A stretch of 64,000 nt of DNA from Vreelandella salicampi (lineage in GTDB: Bacteria; Pseudomonadota; Gammaproteobacteria; Pseudomonadales; Halomonadaceae), in the NCBI RefSeq assembly GCF_013415105.1, contig NZ_JACCDF010000017.1:1-64000 (forward strand), given 5' to 3'. The position numbers and the translations under genes were made by a program. The notes under the pieces were generated by a model. It was not told where the DNA came from. It saw only the letters and a list, made by a program, of their open reading frames with translations, and did not search any database. Shown here one piece after another: positions 24,829 through 34,031 of the stretch; within the stretch, counting starts at the first letter, position 1, and every line of letters begins with the position of its first letter.

Positions 24829-25683
24829 ATGCACCCCGTCATGCTCTTGCCTCACGATGCCGATACGCGGGAACTACGCCAAGCTCTCTGGCAACACCGT
24901 ATCGGGCATCGTATTACGGCTGAGGCCGATGGCCAGTTGATTTGGGTAGCTGACCCCAATCAGCACGTTGAGTTACAAGCGTTAGTGCAGCGCTGGGAGA
25001 GAGGCGAGCCGCTCGTACTTTCGCGTCCAACCCGGGGGCGTGCTCAACGCAGCGCCGATGTGCTGCCGGCGTTAAAGCGCGTGCCCGTGACAGCGGCGAT
25101 GATTGTTTTAAGCCTTTTGGTATTTGCCTTGATTGGTCTATTCGGTGACTTGCTGATTGTGAGCTTGACCATCGTACCGATTGGTATTGCCAACGATGAT
25201 TTGGTATTTGGCTCGCTATCGGCCACGTTAAATAGCGGCCAGCTATGGCGTTTTCTTTCACCTGCCTTTTTGCACTTTGGCTGGATGCACCTGGTCTTTA
25301 ACCTGATGTGGGTATGGTACTTTGGCCGTCAAATCGAAATGCTTCAGGGTAGCCGCACTATGCTACTTCTCTTAGTCGTAGCCGGCGTGGGCGCTAATCT
25401 TGCGCAGTACGCCACCGGAACGGCGCTTTTTGGCGGCATGTCGGGCGTGGTTTATGCGCTTTTAGGGCATGTGTGGTTGATGTCGCGCCGGGTGCCCGAA
25501 AGCGGCTTTTTTGTTCCTACCATGCTGGTGGTGTTTATGCTCGGTTGGATGGTGTTCACCATGACCGATATGGCGGGCAGCGTTGGCTTTGGCAATGTCG
25601 CCAATGAAGCGCATTTGGGCGGTCTACTCGTGGGGCTTGTCACCGGCTGGTATTATTCATCCCGGCGTTTGAGAAACCGATAA
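24829..25683 (+). CDS. Rhomboid-family intramembrane serine protease (GlpG-like)
   Basis: A 284-residue membrane protease. The N-terminal ~80 residues are a soluble domain like that of GlpG, followed by six membrane helices. Catalytic serine lies in FGGMSGVVYALLGH (about residue 205) and histidine in NEAHLGGLLVGL (about 262); the helix-2 motif HFGWMHLVFNLMWVWYFG supplies the oxyanion-site H and N. It cleaves membrane protein substrates within the bilayer; the target is not predictable. ATG 24829 follows GGGAGATACTGAA. Confidence 0.9.
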   Translation: MHPVMLLPHDADTRELRQALWQHRIGHRITAEADGQLIWVADPNQHVELQALVQRWERGEPLVLSRPTRGRAQRSADVLPALKRVPVTAAMIVLSLLVFALIGLFGDLLIVSLTIVPIGIANDDLVFGSLSATLNSGQLWRFLSPAFLHFGWMHLVFNLMWVWYFGRQIEMLQGSRTMLLLLVVAGVGANLAQYATGTALFGGMSGVVYALLGHVWLMSRRVPESGFFVPTMLVVFMLGWMVFTMTDMAGSVGFGNVANEAHLGGLLVGLVTGWYYSSRRLRNR

Positions 25684-25693
25684 GAGGCACGCA

Positions 25694-25978
25694 ATGAGCG
25701 ATATGACCTTCGATAAAATGATTAACCAGATGACCCCGGCCATTTATGAAAGCTTGAAGCAAGCAGTGTCGCTACGTAAATGGCCGGATGGCCGCTATTT
25801 GACGTCTGAGCAAACCGAGCTCTGTTTAGAAGCCGTGATGCGCTATGAGGCGGAAAACAACGTGCCCGAAGAGAATCGCGTAGGCTACCTAGAGCAGCGC
25901 ACCTGCGGCGCTGGCGCCACAGGGCTGGGCGCTTCGCCGGAAATGGCTGGGCTTGCCAAGGATGCCACCCGCAACTAA
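25694..25978 (+). CDS. DUF1315 (YeaC-like) protein
   Basis: A 94-residue soluble protein matching E. coli YeaC over its first two thirds: KMINQMTPAIYESLKQAVSL, then KWPDGRYLTSEQTELCLEAVM. The function of the family is not known. It begins 10 bases after the rhomboid gene with GAGGCACGCA upstream and is probably co-transcribed with it. Confidence 0.85.
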   Translation: MSDMTFDKMINQMTPAIYESLKQAVSLRKWPDGRYLTSEQTELCLEAVMRYEAENNVPEENRVGYLEQRTCGAGATGLGASPEMAGLAKDATRN

Positions 25979-26023
25979 CGACGCCGTGGATGAGACCGAT
26001 ATAGACGAGAAGGGTGTGAGGGA

Positions 26024-26860
26024 ATGAGTGACAAAGTGCTGCGCGGCTGCCTGCGCAAAATGGCGATTGAGCCTGCGGCAAACGTTCAGCTACCGGTGAA
26101 CTACGCCCTACGGGCGGGGGCGCAACAGCTTGCTTTGAACGACAAGCTAGGCCAGCCGCTTACACTGGAGTGGCGCGGTGCGATTGCCTGTACCCATTGC
26201 GGGCGCGCGACGAAAAAGAGCTTTGCCCAAGGGTATTGCTACCCATGCTTCAAGCGGTTAGCCCAGTGTGATACCTGCATCATGAAGCCGGAAACCTGCC
26301 ACTTTTTCCAGGGTACCTGCCGGGAGCCGGAGTGGGCCAAGCAGCACTGTTTTCAGCCACATATTGTTTATCTGGCCAACTCTTCGGGAGTGAAGGTTGG
26401 GATTACCCGCAAAACGCAGATGCCAACCCGCTGGCTAGACCAAGGCGCCATTCAAGCATTGCCAATTTTGGAAGTCGATACACGCCAACAGGCGGGTTTT
26501 GTCGAGGTGTTGTTCAAAGAGCAGGTGAGTGACCGCACCAATTGGCGCGCGATGCTTAAAGGTGAGGTTGAGCCGCTGGATTTGAAAGCCGAGCGTGATC
26601 GCTTATTCAATCAGCTGGAGAGCGGCCTAAATCAGCTCAAAGCGGAACACGGTGATGACGCGATTCGCCTGCTAGAAGCGAGCGCGCACACCTTTACTTA
26701 TCCGGTGAGTGATTTTCCACGTAAGGTCGTCTCGCACAACTTTGATAAAAATCCTCGGGTGGAAGGCGTATTGCAGGGGCTTAAAGGGCAGTATTTGATC
26801 CTCGATAGCGGGGTCATTAATCTGCGCAAATTCACGGGTTACGAGATTGAGGTGAGTTAA
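26024..26860 (+). CDS. DUF2797 family protein
   Basis: A 278-residue soluble protein of the DUF2797 family. A cysteine-rich segment at about residues 60-110 (CTHCGRATKKSFAQGYCYPC, then CDTCIMKPETCHFFQGTC) looks like one or two zinc-binding modules, followed by a basic HIVYLANSSGVKVGITR segment. That YLANSSGVKVGITR stretch resembles a GIY-YIG-like core, which is inference. Function unknown. It lies 45 bases after the DUF1315 gene in the same direction. Confidence 0.8.
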   Translation: MSDKVLRGCLRKMAIEPAANVQLPVNYALRAGAQQLALNDKLGQPLTLEWRGAIACTHCGRATKKSFAQGYCYPCFKRLAQCDTCIMKPETCHFFQGTCREPEWAKQHCFQPHIVYLANSSGVKVGITRKTQMPTRWLDQGAIQALPILEVDTRQQAGFVEVLFKEQVSDRTNWRAMLKGEVEPLDLKAERDRLFNQLESGLNQLKAEHGDDAIRLLEASAHTFTYPVSDFPRKVVSHNFDKNPRVEGVLQGLKGQYLILDSGVINLRKFTGYEIEVS

Positions 26861-26939
26861 GTCGCTAGCTAGAGTGCAGCGAGTTGACTAAGGTTAAGAA
26901 GTGATCTGACTTCGCCTTATGCAACGCAAGGAAGCCCCG

Positions 26940-27365
26940 ATGCCCTGGCTTAAATTGCTTCACATTGCCGCGTTAGTGATCTGGTGCGGTTCGTTGCTTT
27001 ATCTTCCCGCCTTGCTCAGCCAGGCGCTGCAGCTACGCAAAGACTCGGGTTTTGCTCAGGGCTCGCCGCACATGCTGCGGTTTTTTTATAACTCCATTGC
27101 CACCCCGGCCGCCTTAGTCGCGATTGCCACGGGTACGCTGCTGTTTCTCATCCATGGCCTGCTGGGCGGCTGGCTGATCTTAAAACTTGGCGCCGTGGTG
27201 GCCATGGTCGCTGCTCACGGCTGTTTTGGCTGGTTAATACTGCGCGTTGAGATTGGTCACTACCGCTGGGTTAAACCCGCCACTTGGACAGCGCTGTGCG
27301 TTGCGCTGGCGGGCATTCTAAGCGTGCTGGGGTTTGTGTTAGCTAAGCCTCTGGATTGGAGCTAA
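26940..27365 (+). CDS. CopD/HemJ-like four-helix membrane protein
   Basis: A 141-residue inner-membrane protein with four hydrophobic segments. It opens WLKLLHIAALVIWCGSLLYLPALL, the pattern (HIA, W, P) seen in CopD-related and HemJ-like haem-membrane proteins. Two histidines in helices (H9, and AHGCFGW) could bind haem. Location just before a caa3 oxidase suggests a role with haem or copper in that oxidase, which is inference. ATG 26940 follows AAGGAAG; the frame opens seven codons earlier. Confidence 0.65.
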   Translation: MPWLKLLHIAALVIWCGSLLYLPALLSQALQLRKDSGFAQGSPHMLRFFYNSIATPAALVAIATGTLLFLIHGLLGGWLILKLGAVVAMVAAHGCFGWLILRVEIGHYRWVKPATWTALCVALAGILSVLGFVLAKPLDWS

Positions 27366-27390
27366 CGCCGTGTTTTTTAACAGCTTAGTT

Positions 27391-27852
27391 TTAATCCTCA
27401 ACCTCGACTCCCACTGCGTGTTCGTACACCAGCTGCCCGCCCAGCCAGCCCACCAGGGCGATCAAAGCGGCGGTGAGCAGCGATATGGCCAAGCCCCAGG
27501 GCAAAATCGCACTAAGGTCGTTAAAGCGCAGCAGCCAGTTCAGCGAGGCCAGCGAGAGCATCACTACGGCGACGAGAGCGTGGCTCCAGCCAGTTATCAG
27601 GCGTCGAATGCGCGACACGGTGACCAGATCGATAATTCCAGCCGTACTGGCAATCCAGCCGCCGAAAGCACCGACACCGGCCAGCCACAAGCTGACGCGC
27701 AACCAGAATGGATCGCCGCTCAGCAGGAAACCAATATCGCTTGCCACCAGCGCCATCAGGGCTGCGACGGGAAAGTGAATCATCACGGGATGAAGCGGAT
27801 GGCCGGCGAGGGACGCGCGGCTTTTAATCGAGCGCTGACGAGGTTTTGCCAT
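27391..27852 (-). CDS. DUF2231 membrane protein
   Basis: A 153-residue membrane protein with the DUF2231 opening LAGHPLHPVMIHFPVAALM and four membrane helices. Family members are found near cytochrome oxidases and haem proteins; two conserved histidines in GHPLHPVMIHFP may bind haem. Start ATG 27852 (MAKPRQR) is preferred to the longer frame from 27906. It is convergent with the CopD-like gene and divergent from coxB, 36 bases from its start. Confidence 0.78.
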   Translation of the reverse strand: MAKPRQRSIKSRASLAGHPLHPVMIHFPVAALMALVASDIGFLLSGDPFWLRVSLWLAGVGAFGGWIASTAGIIDLVTVSRIRRLITGWSHALVAVVMLSLASLNWLLRFNDLSAILPWGLAISLLTAALIALVGWLGGQLVYEHAVGVEVED

Positions 27853-27888
27853 GGTCACTTCCTGTGGGCAGAAAAAGGAATTCAAGGG

Positions 27889-28932
27889 ATGAGGCTCTGT
27901 ATTCAACGCTTAACCCCGCAGCGGGTCAAATCGCCTGGCGCACCGCTAGCGCTGTTAGTTGGGCTGCTGCTAACCGGCTGTGCGGGTGATAAATCTATTC
28001 TAGACCCGGCAGGCCAGGCCGCGCGAGATGTGGTGATGATCTGGTGGGTAATGCTGGGTTTTGGCACCGTGATATTGGTGCTGGTGACTGTTTTTTGGCT
28101 GTATACCTTCAAGCGTAAAGAAGTAACGCGAACGCCTGCCGAGGAGCGAAAAATAGCACGCCGCTGGATTATTGGTGGTGGCATTGTGCTGCCGGTGGTC
28201 AGCATTACCGCGCTACTGGCCTTCGGAGTGCCTACTGGACAGCGGCTTTTACCGTTGCCTTTGAGCGAGCCGCCAGAGGTAATTGAAGTCATCGGCCACC
28301 AGTGGTGGTGGGAAGTGCGCTACCCCGGCGCGGAAGGGGGCGAGGTGGTGACTTCTAATCAGCTCATCATGCCCGCCGGTGAGCCGGTTGATTTTCATGT
28401 TACCGGTGCCGACGTTATTCATGCCTTCTGGGTGCCACGCTTGGGCGGTAAGATTGATATGGTGCCTGGGCGCGTTAATAAAATCCGCTTGGAAGCGGAT
28501 GAGCCAGCCGTGTTTGGCGCTCAGTGCGCCGAGTTTTGCGGTGCTCAACACACTCAAATGCAGCTCTATGTGGAAGCCGTCGAGCGCGACGAGTACGACG
28601 CCTGGTTGGCCGCCCGCCAAACGGGTGAACTGGCAGCGCTAGCGGAAAACGACCAACAGCATGAATCTGCCAGGGAAGCATTTATGACCCATTGCGCGAG
28701 CTGCCACCGGGTAGCAGGGCTATCTTCAGGTGAATTAGGTCCGGATCTTTCCGATCTTGGCAGCCGCACCAGTCTTGGTGCGGGCATGATAGCCATGGAG
28801 GAGGGCGCGATAACCCACTGGCTACAGCATCATCGAGACTTAAAACCGGGCAACAAAATGCCGCCCCACGATGATATTGAAACCGCCACCTTAGCGTCCC
28901 TGGGTGATTGGCTGGAGACGCTAACCCCATGA
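27889..28932 (+). CDS. coxB: Cytochrome c oxidase subunit II with C-terminal cytochrome c domain (caa3 type)
   Basis: A 347-residue subunit. A lipoprotein signal (LLVGLLLTGCAG) precedes two membrane helices. The CuA domain carries HQWWWEVRYPG and the ligand set CAEFCGAQHTQM near residue 215, and a fused cytochrome c domain has CASCH at about 268 with an axial Met near NKMPPHDD. It takes electrons from soluble donors in the periplasm. ATG 27889 follows AAAGGAA; the 173 upstream in-frame codons are antisense to the DUF2231 gene and not coding. Its stop overlaps the next start (ATGA). Confidence 0.93.
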   Translation: MRLCIQRLTPQRVKSPGAPLALLVGLLLTGCAGDKSILDPAGQAARDVVMIWWVMLGFGTVILVLVTVFWLYTFKRKEVTRTPAEERKIARRWIIGGGIVLPVVSITALLAFGVPTGQRLLPLPLSEPPEVIEVIGHQWWWEVRYPGAEGGEVVTSNQLIMPAGEPVDFHVTGADVIHAFWVPRLGGKIDMVPGRVNKIRLEADEPAVFGAQCAEFCGAQHTQMQLYVEAVERDEYDAWLAARQTGELAALAENDQQHESAREAFMTHCASCHRVAGLSSGELGPDLSDLGSRTSLGAGMIAMEEGAITHWLQHHRDLKPGNKMPPHDDIETATLASLGDWLETLTP

Positions 28933-31469
28933 CCACTATTAACCGTGAAGCGACCCCGCAAGGCGATGACATTAAAGGGCCCAACCAACTGCACAATGAC
29001 TTGCACGATATCTGGGGCAATCCGCGTGGTTTGAAAGCGCTCACCATTGTTAACCATACCGCTCTCGGCCTACGTTTTATGGTTACCGGGATGGTGTTCT
29101 TCTTGATTGGTGGCCTATTGGCCATGTTGGTGCGCACTCAGCTGGCGCTCCCCGATCAAGACTTTATGTCGCCGGATATCTATAACCAAGTCACCACCAT
29201 GCATGGCACGGTGATGATGTTTCTGTTCGCCATCCCAATGCTGGAAGGGTTGGCGATTTATATGATCCCCAAGATGATCGGTGCCCGGGATCTGGTTTGC
29301 CCACGTTTAACATCGCTGGGTTACTGGTGTTATCTATTTGGCGGCATCATTTTATCGTTTAGTTTGGTGTTAGAGATGGCGCCGGACAGCGGTTGGTTTA
29401 TGTATACCCCGCTAAGCAGCAGCGAATACTCACCGGGGTTGGGCTCAGATTTTTGGCTGCTAGGGATTACCTTCGTTGAAATCTCCGCGCTTTCCGCCGG
29501 GGTAGAGTTGGTTGTCTCGATCTTGCGCACCCGTACCCAAGGCATGGCACTGCACAAAATGCCGCTGTTTGCCTGGTATATCCTCGCCATGGCGCTAATG
29601 ATTGTGGTCGGTTTCCCGCCGTTGATTCTGGGCAGTGTTTTGCTGGAGCTTGAGCGCGCTGCGGGGATGCCGTTTTTTGAAGTGGCGGGTGGCGGTGACC
29701 CGATTCTATGGCAGCACCTCTTTTGGCTGTTCGGCCACCCTGAGGTTTACATCATTTTCCTGCCTGCGGCGGGCATTGTCTCCACGCTAATCCCGGTGTT
29801 TGCTGGCCGTCCGATTGTGGGCTACGGCTGGGCAGTCTTTGCCATTATCGTGACCGGCTTTATTAGTTTTGGGCTCTGGGTTCACCACATGTTTACCATC
29901 GGCATTCCCCAACTGGCCCAAGCGTTCTTCTCCGCTGCCAGTATGTTGGTGGCGGTGCCTACAGCGATTCAGGTGTTTGTGTGGCTGGCCACGCTATGGC
30001 TGGGTAAGCCCAAGATGAAGCTGCCGATGCTATGGATCATGGGCTTCTTAATTATCTTTGTGTGTGGTGGTTTGACCGGCGTCATGCTGGCGCTGGTGCC
30101 GTTTAACTGGCAGGTGCACGACACCCACTTTGTGGTGGCGCATATGCACTATGTGCTGGTGGGCGGGATGTTCTTCCCACTGATTGCCGGGCTCTACTAC
30201 TGGTTGCCGCTTTTTTCAGGACGGATGCCTTCAGAAACCCTCGGGAAATGGGGCTTTTGGCTCACCTTTCTGGGCTTTAATGGCACCTTCTTGATCATGC
30301 ACTGGACGGGCCTGCTGGGTATGCCGCGGCGGGTTTACTCTTATGAAACGGGCATGGGCTGGGATATTTTCAACCTGCTGTCATCCATGAGCAGCTTTAT
30401 TATGTCGGCGGGGATTGCCATGGTGCTGCTGGATTTTGCGCTGCACTTCCGTTTTGGCAAACCCGCTAAGCATAATCCCTGGAACGCGGATACTCTGGAG
30501 TGGGCCAACAGTATGCCGCCTAGCGCTTACAACTTTGTCAGCCTGCCAAAGATCGAGACGCGCCACCCACTATGGGATAACCCGGATCTACCGCGCACCA
30601 TGGCAGAAGGGCAACATAGCTTGGCGGTGGCTACCCATGGTCGGCGAGAGATGTGGGGCACTGACCCTTTGACCGGCAAAGTGCGTGAAATCATTCATCT
30701 ACCGGGTAACTCCTGGTGGCCGCTGTTTGCTGCCATGGCGCTGGCGGTCGTATGTATTAGCTTGCTAACGCGCCTTTATCCCTTGGCGGGTATCGCGGTG
30801 GTTATCGCTGGGCTATTTTTGCTGCGCTGGTCGTGGGAGAACGGGGCGCATCCAAAAGCCGCACCAGATGCCGAGGTTGCTCCCGGCGATCCACCACTGC
30901 ACTCGCGAACTATGGATGGCCCCGGCCTATGGGCCATGTCGATCACGCTGCTCGCCAATGGTTCGTTCTTTCTCTCTTACCTATTTGGCTGGTTCTATCT
31001 ATGGACAGTTTCCCCTGAGTGGCGGATGCCCGAGACCTCACCGCTCTCCTTGGTGGGGCTGATCCTTGCCGGGGTGGCGCTAACCGCTGGCGTGGTAATT
31101 CTCGAAAAACGGGTGCGCGGTTTGCGCCAGGGTAAGGATACGGGCTTGGCAATCGGCATGTATTGCATCAGTGCCCTAGGCTTTGTGCAGGTAGCGATAA
31201 CGCTGTGGGTGCTGCTGAGTGCAGACCTAGCGGTTACCGAGACCTCCCATGATGCGATCATTATGGTCGGGCTGGCGTATGCGCTGCTACACGGCGGTTT
31301 AGGCGCTGTGCTGACTCTGCTGCAGGGCCTGCGGGTAGGTTATGGCTTTGTGGGCGCCCATGCACCTTTCGAGCCTGCCGTGGTTGCCCAGTGGTGGCGC
31401 TATAATCTGGTGACGTTCTGGATACTTGTGGGCGCGCTTGCTGTGCTGCCGCGTGTGATAGGGAGCTAA
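28929..31469 (+). CDS. Cytochrome c oxidase, fused subunits I and III
   Basis: An 846-residue membrane protein. Residues about 40-560 are subunit I of a haem-copper oxidase: TMHGTVMMFLFAIPM with the low-spin haem ligand, WQHLFWLFGHPEVYIIFLPA (CuB histidine and cross-linked tyrosine), VHHMF, and HDTHFVVAHMHYVL (haem ligands). Residues about 600-846 form a subunit III-like domain of several helices. CtaD-CtaE fusions are known for caa3-type oxidases. ATG 28929 overlaps the coxB stop. Confidence 0.93.
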   Translation: MTTINREATPQGDDIKGPNQLHNDLHDIWGNPRGLKALTIVNHTALGLRFMVTGMVFFLIGGLLAMLVRTQLALPDQDFMSPDIYNQVTTMHGTVMMFLFAIPMLEGLAIYMIPKMIGARDLVCPRLTSLGYWCYLFGGIILSFSLVLEMAPDSGWFMYTPLSSSEYSPGLGSDFWLLGITFVEISALSAGVELVVSILRTRTQGMALHKMPLFAWYILAMALMIVVGFPPLILGSVLLELERAAGMPFFEVAGGGDPILWQHLFWLFGHPEVYIIFLPAAGIVSTLIPVFAGRPIVGYGWAVFAIIVTGFISFGLWVHHMFTIGIPQLAQAFFSAASMLVAVPTAIQVFVWLATLWLGKPKMKLPMLWIMGFLIIFVCGGLTGVMLALVPFNWQVHDTHFVVAHMHYVLVGGMFFPLIAGLYYWLPLFSGRMPSETLGKWGFWLTFLGFNGTFLIMHWTGLLGMPRRVYSYETGMGWDIFNLLSSMSSFIMSAGIAMVLLDFALHFRFGKPAKHNPWNADTLEWANSMPPSAYNFVSLPKIETRHPLWDNPDLPRTMAEGQHSLAVATHGRREMWGTDPLTGKVREIIHLPGNSWWPLFAAMALAVVCISLLTRLYPLAGIAVVIAGLFLLRWSWENGAHPKAAPDAEVAPGDPPLHSRTMDGPGLWAMSITLLANGSFFLSYLFGWFYLWTVSPEWRMPETSPLSLVGLILAGVALTAGVVILEKRVRGLRQGKDTGLAIGMYCISALGFVQVAITLWVLLSADLAVTETSHDAIIMVGLAYALLHGGLGAVLTLLQGLRVGYGFVGAHAPFEPAVVAQWWRYNLVTFWILVGALAVLPRVIGS

Positions 31470-31473
31470 GCTA

Positions 31474-31830
31474 ATGTCCATGACGATGCAGCGTTTACAT
31501 CTTACCCATCCTTTACATTTCGTCATTGGCTTAACGCTATGGTGTATCTGGTTCGTGGCCGTTTACGGCGGGCACGCAGTAGCCTGCTCAGTGGCGCCGC
31601 CTGCTCCCGAGCAGGGCGTATTCACCCTGGTGAACGCTATGCTGCTTGTGGTCAGTATCGCGGCGATTGCGTTACTGGCAGCGTTAACGGTGAGTTGTTG
31701 CCGCATGGCCAAACGCCATGAAGGGCGGCTGCGCTTTAATGCCACGGTTTCTGCCGGGCTGTATCTTTTCTCTACCTTAGGCGTTGTGTTTGCGGCAATG
31801 CCGATTATGGGCATTCCGCCTTGTTTGTAA
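31474..31830 (+). CDS. Small membrane protein of the oxidase operon
   Basis: A 118-residue protein with three hydrophobic segments (residues about 15-35, 52-75, 92-112). Visible marks are WFVAVYGGHAVACSVAPPAP and a C-terminal IMGIPPCL. I do not recognise a named family. Its position between the oxidase and the copper ATPase, four bases after the former and overlapping the latter, suggests an accessory or assembly subunit (inference). GGGAG lies nine bases before the ATG. Confidence 0.7.
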   Translation: MSMTMQRLHLTHPLHFVIGLTLWCIWFVAVYGGHAVACSVAPPAPEQGVFTLVNAMLLVVSIAAIALLAALTVSCCRMAKRHEGRLRFNATVSAGLYLFSTLGVVFAAMPIMGIPPCL

Positions 31831-32219
31831 GCGATCCGCTTAGCAAAGAGGATGAGCAGCTCTATACCCTCCACGGTATGTGGTGCACCAGCTGTGCCCT
31901 AGCCGTGGAGGGCTCTCTAAAGCGGCTTAAAGGCGTGCGTGAGGTTAGCGTGCACTACCCAAGCGCCACGCTCTATATAAGTGGCACACCTGCCGCTATT
32001 CAGCTCTCAACTCTTGCCCCTAAGATTAAACGCCTGGGCTATCGGCTTTCGCAACTTGAGCCGATGTCGGACGCCCATGGGCGTTTAGAAGAGGAGAGCC
32101 GCTACCTGACGCTTAGGTTGATGATCGGTTCCCTTTTCGGCATGTGGACGATGCTCGCTTCACTATTGATATATGCGGGTGCATTGCCTTCGGAGCGAGT
32201 TGACTTGGTGGTGGCGTGA
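31821..32219 (+). CDS. Copper P-type ATPase, N-terminal fragment before in-frame TGA
   Basis: 132 codons from a TTG overlapping the upstream stop. It contains a heavy-metal-associated domain with MWCTSCALAVEGSLKRLKGV (CxxC copper motif near residue 22) and the first membrane helices (LMIGSLFGMWTMLASLLIYAG). It ends RVDLVVA followed by TGA at 32217-32219, and the same frame continues directly into the rest of the pump. A single G-to-A change of a tryptophan codon (TGG) explains the stop. On its own this piece cannot pump. Confidence 0.75.
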   Translation: MFVSDPLSKEDEQLYTLHGMWCTSCALAVEGSLKRLKGVREVSVHYPSATLYISGTPAAIQLSTLAPKIKRLGYRLSQLEPMSDAHGRLEEESRYLTLRLMIGSLFGMWTMLASLLIYAGALPSERVDLVVA

Positions 32220-34031
32220 GTGTCGGGGGCATTTTCCCTGCCTGTCGTGCTGTTCGCAGGCATGCCGTTTTACCGGGCCGGATGGCGCACGTTAGTTGCC
32301 AAACGCCCCGGTATGGATGTGCTGGTGAGCCTTGGTGTTATCGGCGCAGTGATGGTCTCGGTTTGGCTGCTATGGCGCGGCTCAAACGAGGTCTATTTCG
32401 ACACGGCGGTGATGCTGATTGTGCTTTTACTGGTTGGGCGGTTAGTGGAGACACTATGTCGCCACCGTGGGTTAAAAGCGTTGGATACCCTGACGCTGCC
32501 AGACTTAAGCATAAGGTCTTGGCAAGCGGAAGGGTGGCTATTGCTCCCCGTGAGCGAAGCGACAGAGGGAATGCGCGTCGAGCTAGCGCCCGGTGAGTTG
32601 GTAGTCCTTGATGGGATCCTGGAAGCCCCGGGTTGGATCGATACTGCCTCGCTTACCGGCGAGAGCCTGCCGCGCTACTTTCATGCCGGGCAGAAGGTCT
32701 ATGCGGGCTGCCGCTACCTGGGTGTAACGCCGCTGGTAATGCAGGTGAGCGCTGGGGTAGGCCAGCGGCGACTGGATCGGCTGTGTGACGAAATGCGCCG
32801 CTATCAGGCCAAAAAAGGCGAATTACAGAAGCTCGCTGACCGTTTTGCCGCTTGGCTAAGCCCGCTAGCCCTAGTGCTAGCGATGCTAACGTTGCCCACT
32901 GCGCTGCTACTTGGGTTGGGCTGGGAGGATGCCTTTGTGCGCGCTCTTTCGGTGTTAGTGGTTGCTTGCCCCTGCGCCGTGGGGCTTGCGGTGCCGCTGG
33001 CAAGTCTTGCCGGTAGCGGCCAAGCCATGCAGCAGGGGATAGCGCTGCGCGACCCCGCCGCGCTCGAAACCCTAGCTCGTATTCGCTCTGTCGCGTTGGA
33101 TAAAACCGGCACCTTAACCACTGGCAGCCATACGGTGCTGTATTGGCAAGCACGGAAAGGCGTTGATGAGCCCACTTTGCAGCGCAAGCTCAGTACCGCT
33201 GTTGCTGGCAGCGAACACCCCTTGGCACAAGCGCTAGCGCGCTGGTCGGGCAGCCAAGGTGATAAGCGTCCTGAGCAATGCGTGGACGTAAATGAAGCGC
33301 CTGGGGAAGGGCGCCATGTGCGCTTGAGTAACGCTGAGTGGCTGATGGTAGGCAGCGCTAGTTGGCTAACCAAACAGCAAATAGCGCTGCCTGCCCAAGC
33401 GGAAGACGCCGCCATGGCGTTTGCTTCCCAGGTGGTGCTTGCTGACGAATCGGGTTGGCTCGCCACGTTCTATCTTACCGATCAGCCGGTGGATGACGCC
33501 GAACCGAGCGTAAAGCGCCTGTTAGCGTCAGGGTATGTCGTCGCGATGATCAGCGGCGACCGCCAGGGCGCGGTCAGTTGGCTAGGCGAACGGGTAGGGC
33601 TTGCCCGTGAAGCTTGCTACGCGCAGCGTTCGCCTGAAGCTAAAGCGCGGCTTTTGCAGGGGTTGCCATCGCCAACGCTCTACGTGGGGGATGGCTTAAA
33701 CGATACCCTGAGCCTGGCCGCGGCCGATGTGGGTATTGCGCCACTGAGTGCCAGCGACGCTGCATGCGAAGGAGCTTCCGCACAGCTAATGACGCCGGGG
33801 ATGGGTGGTGTAGTGAAACTTCTCAGCATTGCTAAACGTACGCGGCGCATCATGGTTCAGAACCTGTTTTTTTCGGCGCTGTACAACACCTTGGCTCTCG
33901 GGTTGGTGGTGCTGATGGCGATACCTCCGTTAGTGGCGGTACTCGCCATGGCGGCAAGCTCTCTAACCGTTACCCTTAACGCTGCACGGCTAGCATGGGC
34001 AGAGCCCGATGAAAACGACGCAATAGCTTAA
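32220..34031 (+). CDS. Copper P-type ATPase, catalytic part after in-frame TGA (FixI/CtpA-like)
   Basis: 603 codons in the same frame as the fragment before it, beginning with GTG right after TGA. It holds the remaining membrane helices including the metal site ACPCAVGLAVPLA (CPC, about residue 245), the actuator TGES block (SLTGESLPRYF), the phosphorylation site DKTGTLTTG, and the hinge GDGLNDTLSLAAADVGIA. The family loads copper for haem-copper oxidases or exports it. Re-initiation at GTG 32220 could make a pump lacking the metal-binding domain and two helices; otherwise the gene is dead. It ends overlapping the convergent radical SAM gene by four bases. Confidence 0.8.
   Translation: MSGAFSLPVVLFAGMPFYRAGWRTLVAKRPGMDVLVSLGVIGAVMVSVWLLWRGSNEVYFDTAVMLIVLLLVGRLVETLCRHRGLKALDTLTLPDLSIRSWQAEGWLLLPVSEATEGMRVELAPGELVVLDGILEAPGWIDTASLTGESLPRYFHAGQKVYAGCRYLGVTPLVMQVSAGVGQRRLDRLCDEMRRYQAKKGELQKLADRFAAWLSPLALVLAMLTLPTALLLGLGWEDAFVRALSVLVVACPCAVGLAVPLASLAGSGQAMQQGIALRDPAALETLARIRSVALDKTGTLTTGSHTVLYWQARKGVDEPTLQRKLSTAVAGSEHPLAQALARWSGSQGDKRPEQCVDVNEAPGEGRHVRLSNAEWLMVGSASWLTKQQIALPAQAEDAAMAFASQVVLADESGWLATFYLTDQPVDDAEPSVKRLLASGYVVAMISGDRQGAVSWLGERVGLAREACYAQRSPEAKARLLQGLPSPTLYVGDGLNDTLSLAAADVGIAPLSASDAACEGASAQLMTPGMGGVVKLLSIAKRTRRIMVQNLFFSALYNTLALGLVVLMAIPPLVAVLAMAASSLTVTLNAARLAWAEPDENDAIA

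Noticed and set aside
27370..27888. 173-codon N-terminal extension of coxB
   Set aside because: It is antisense to the DUF2231 gene and precedes a proper lipoprotein signal peptide that starts at 27889.
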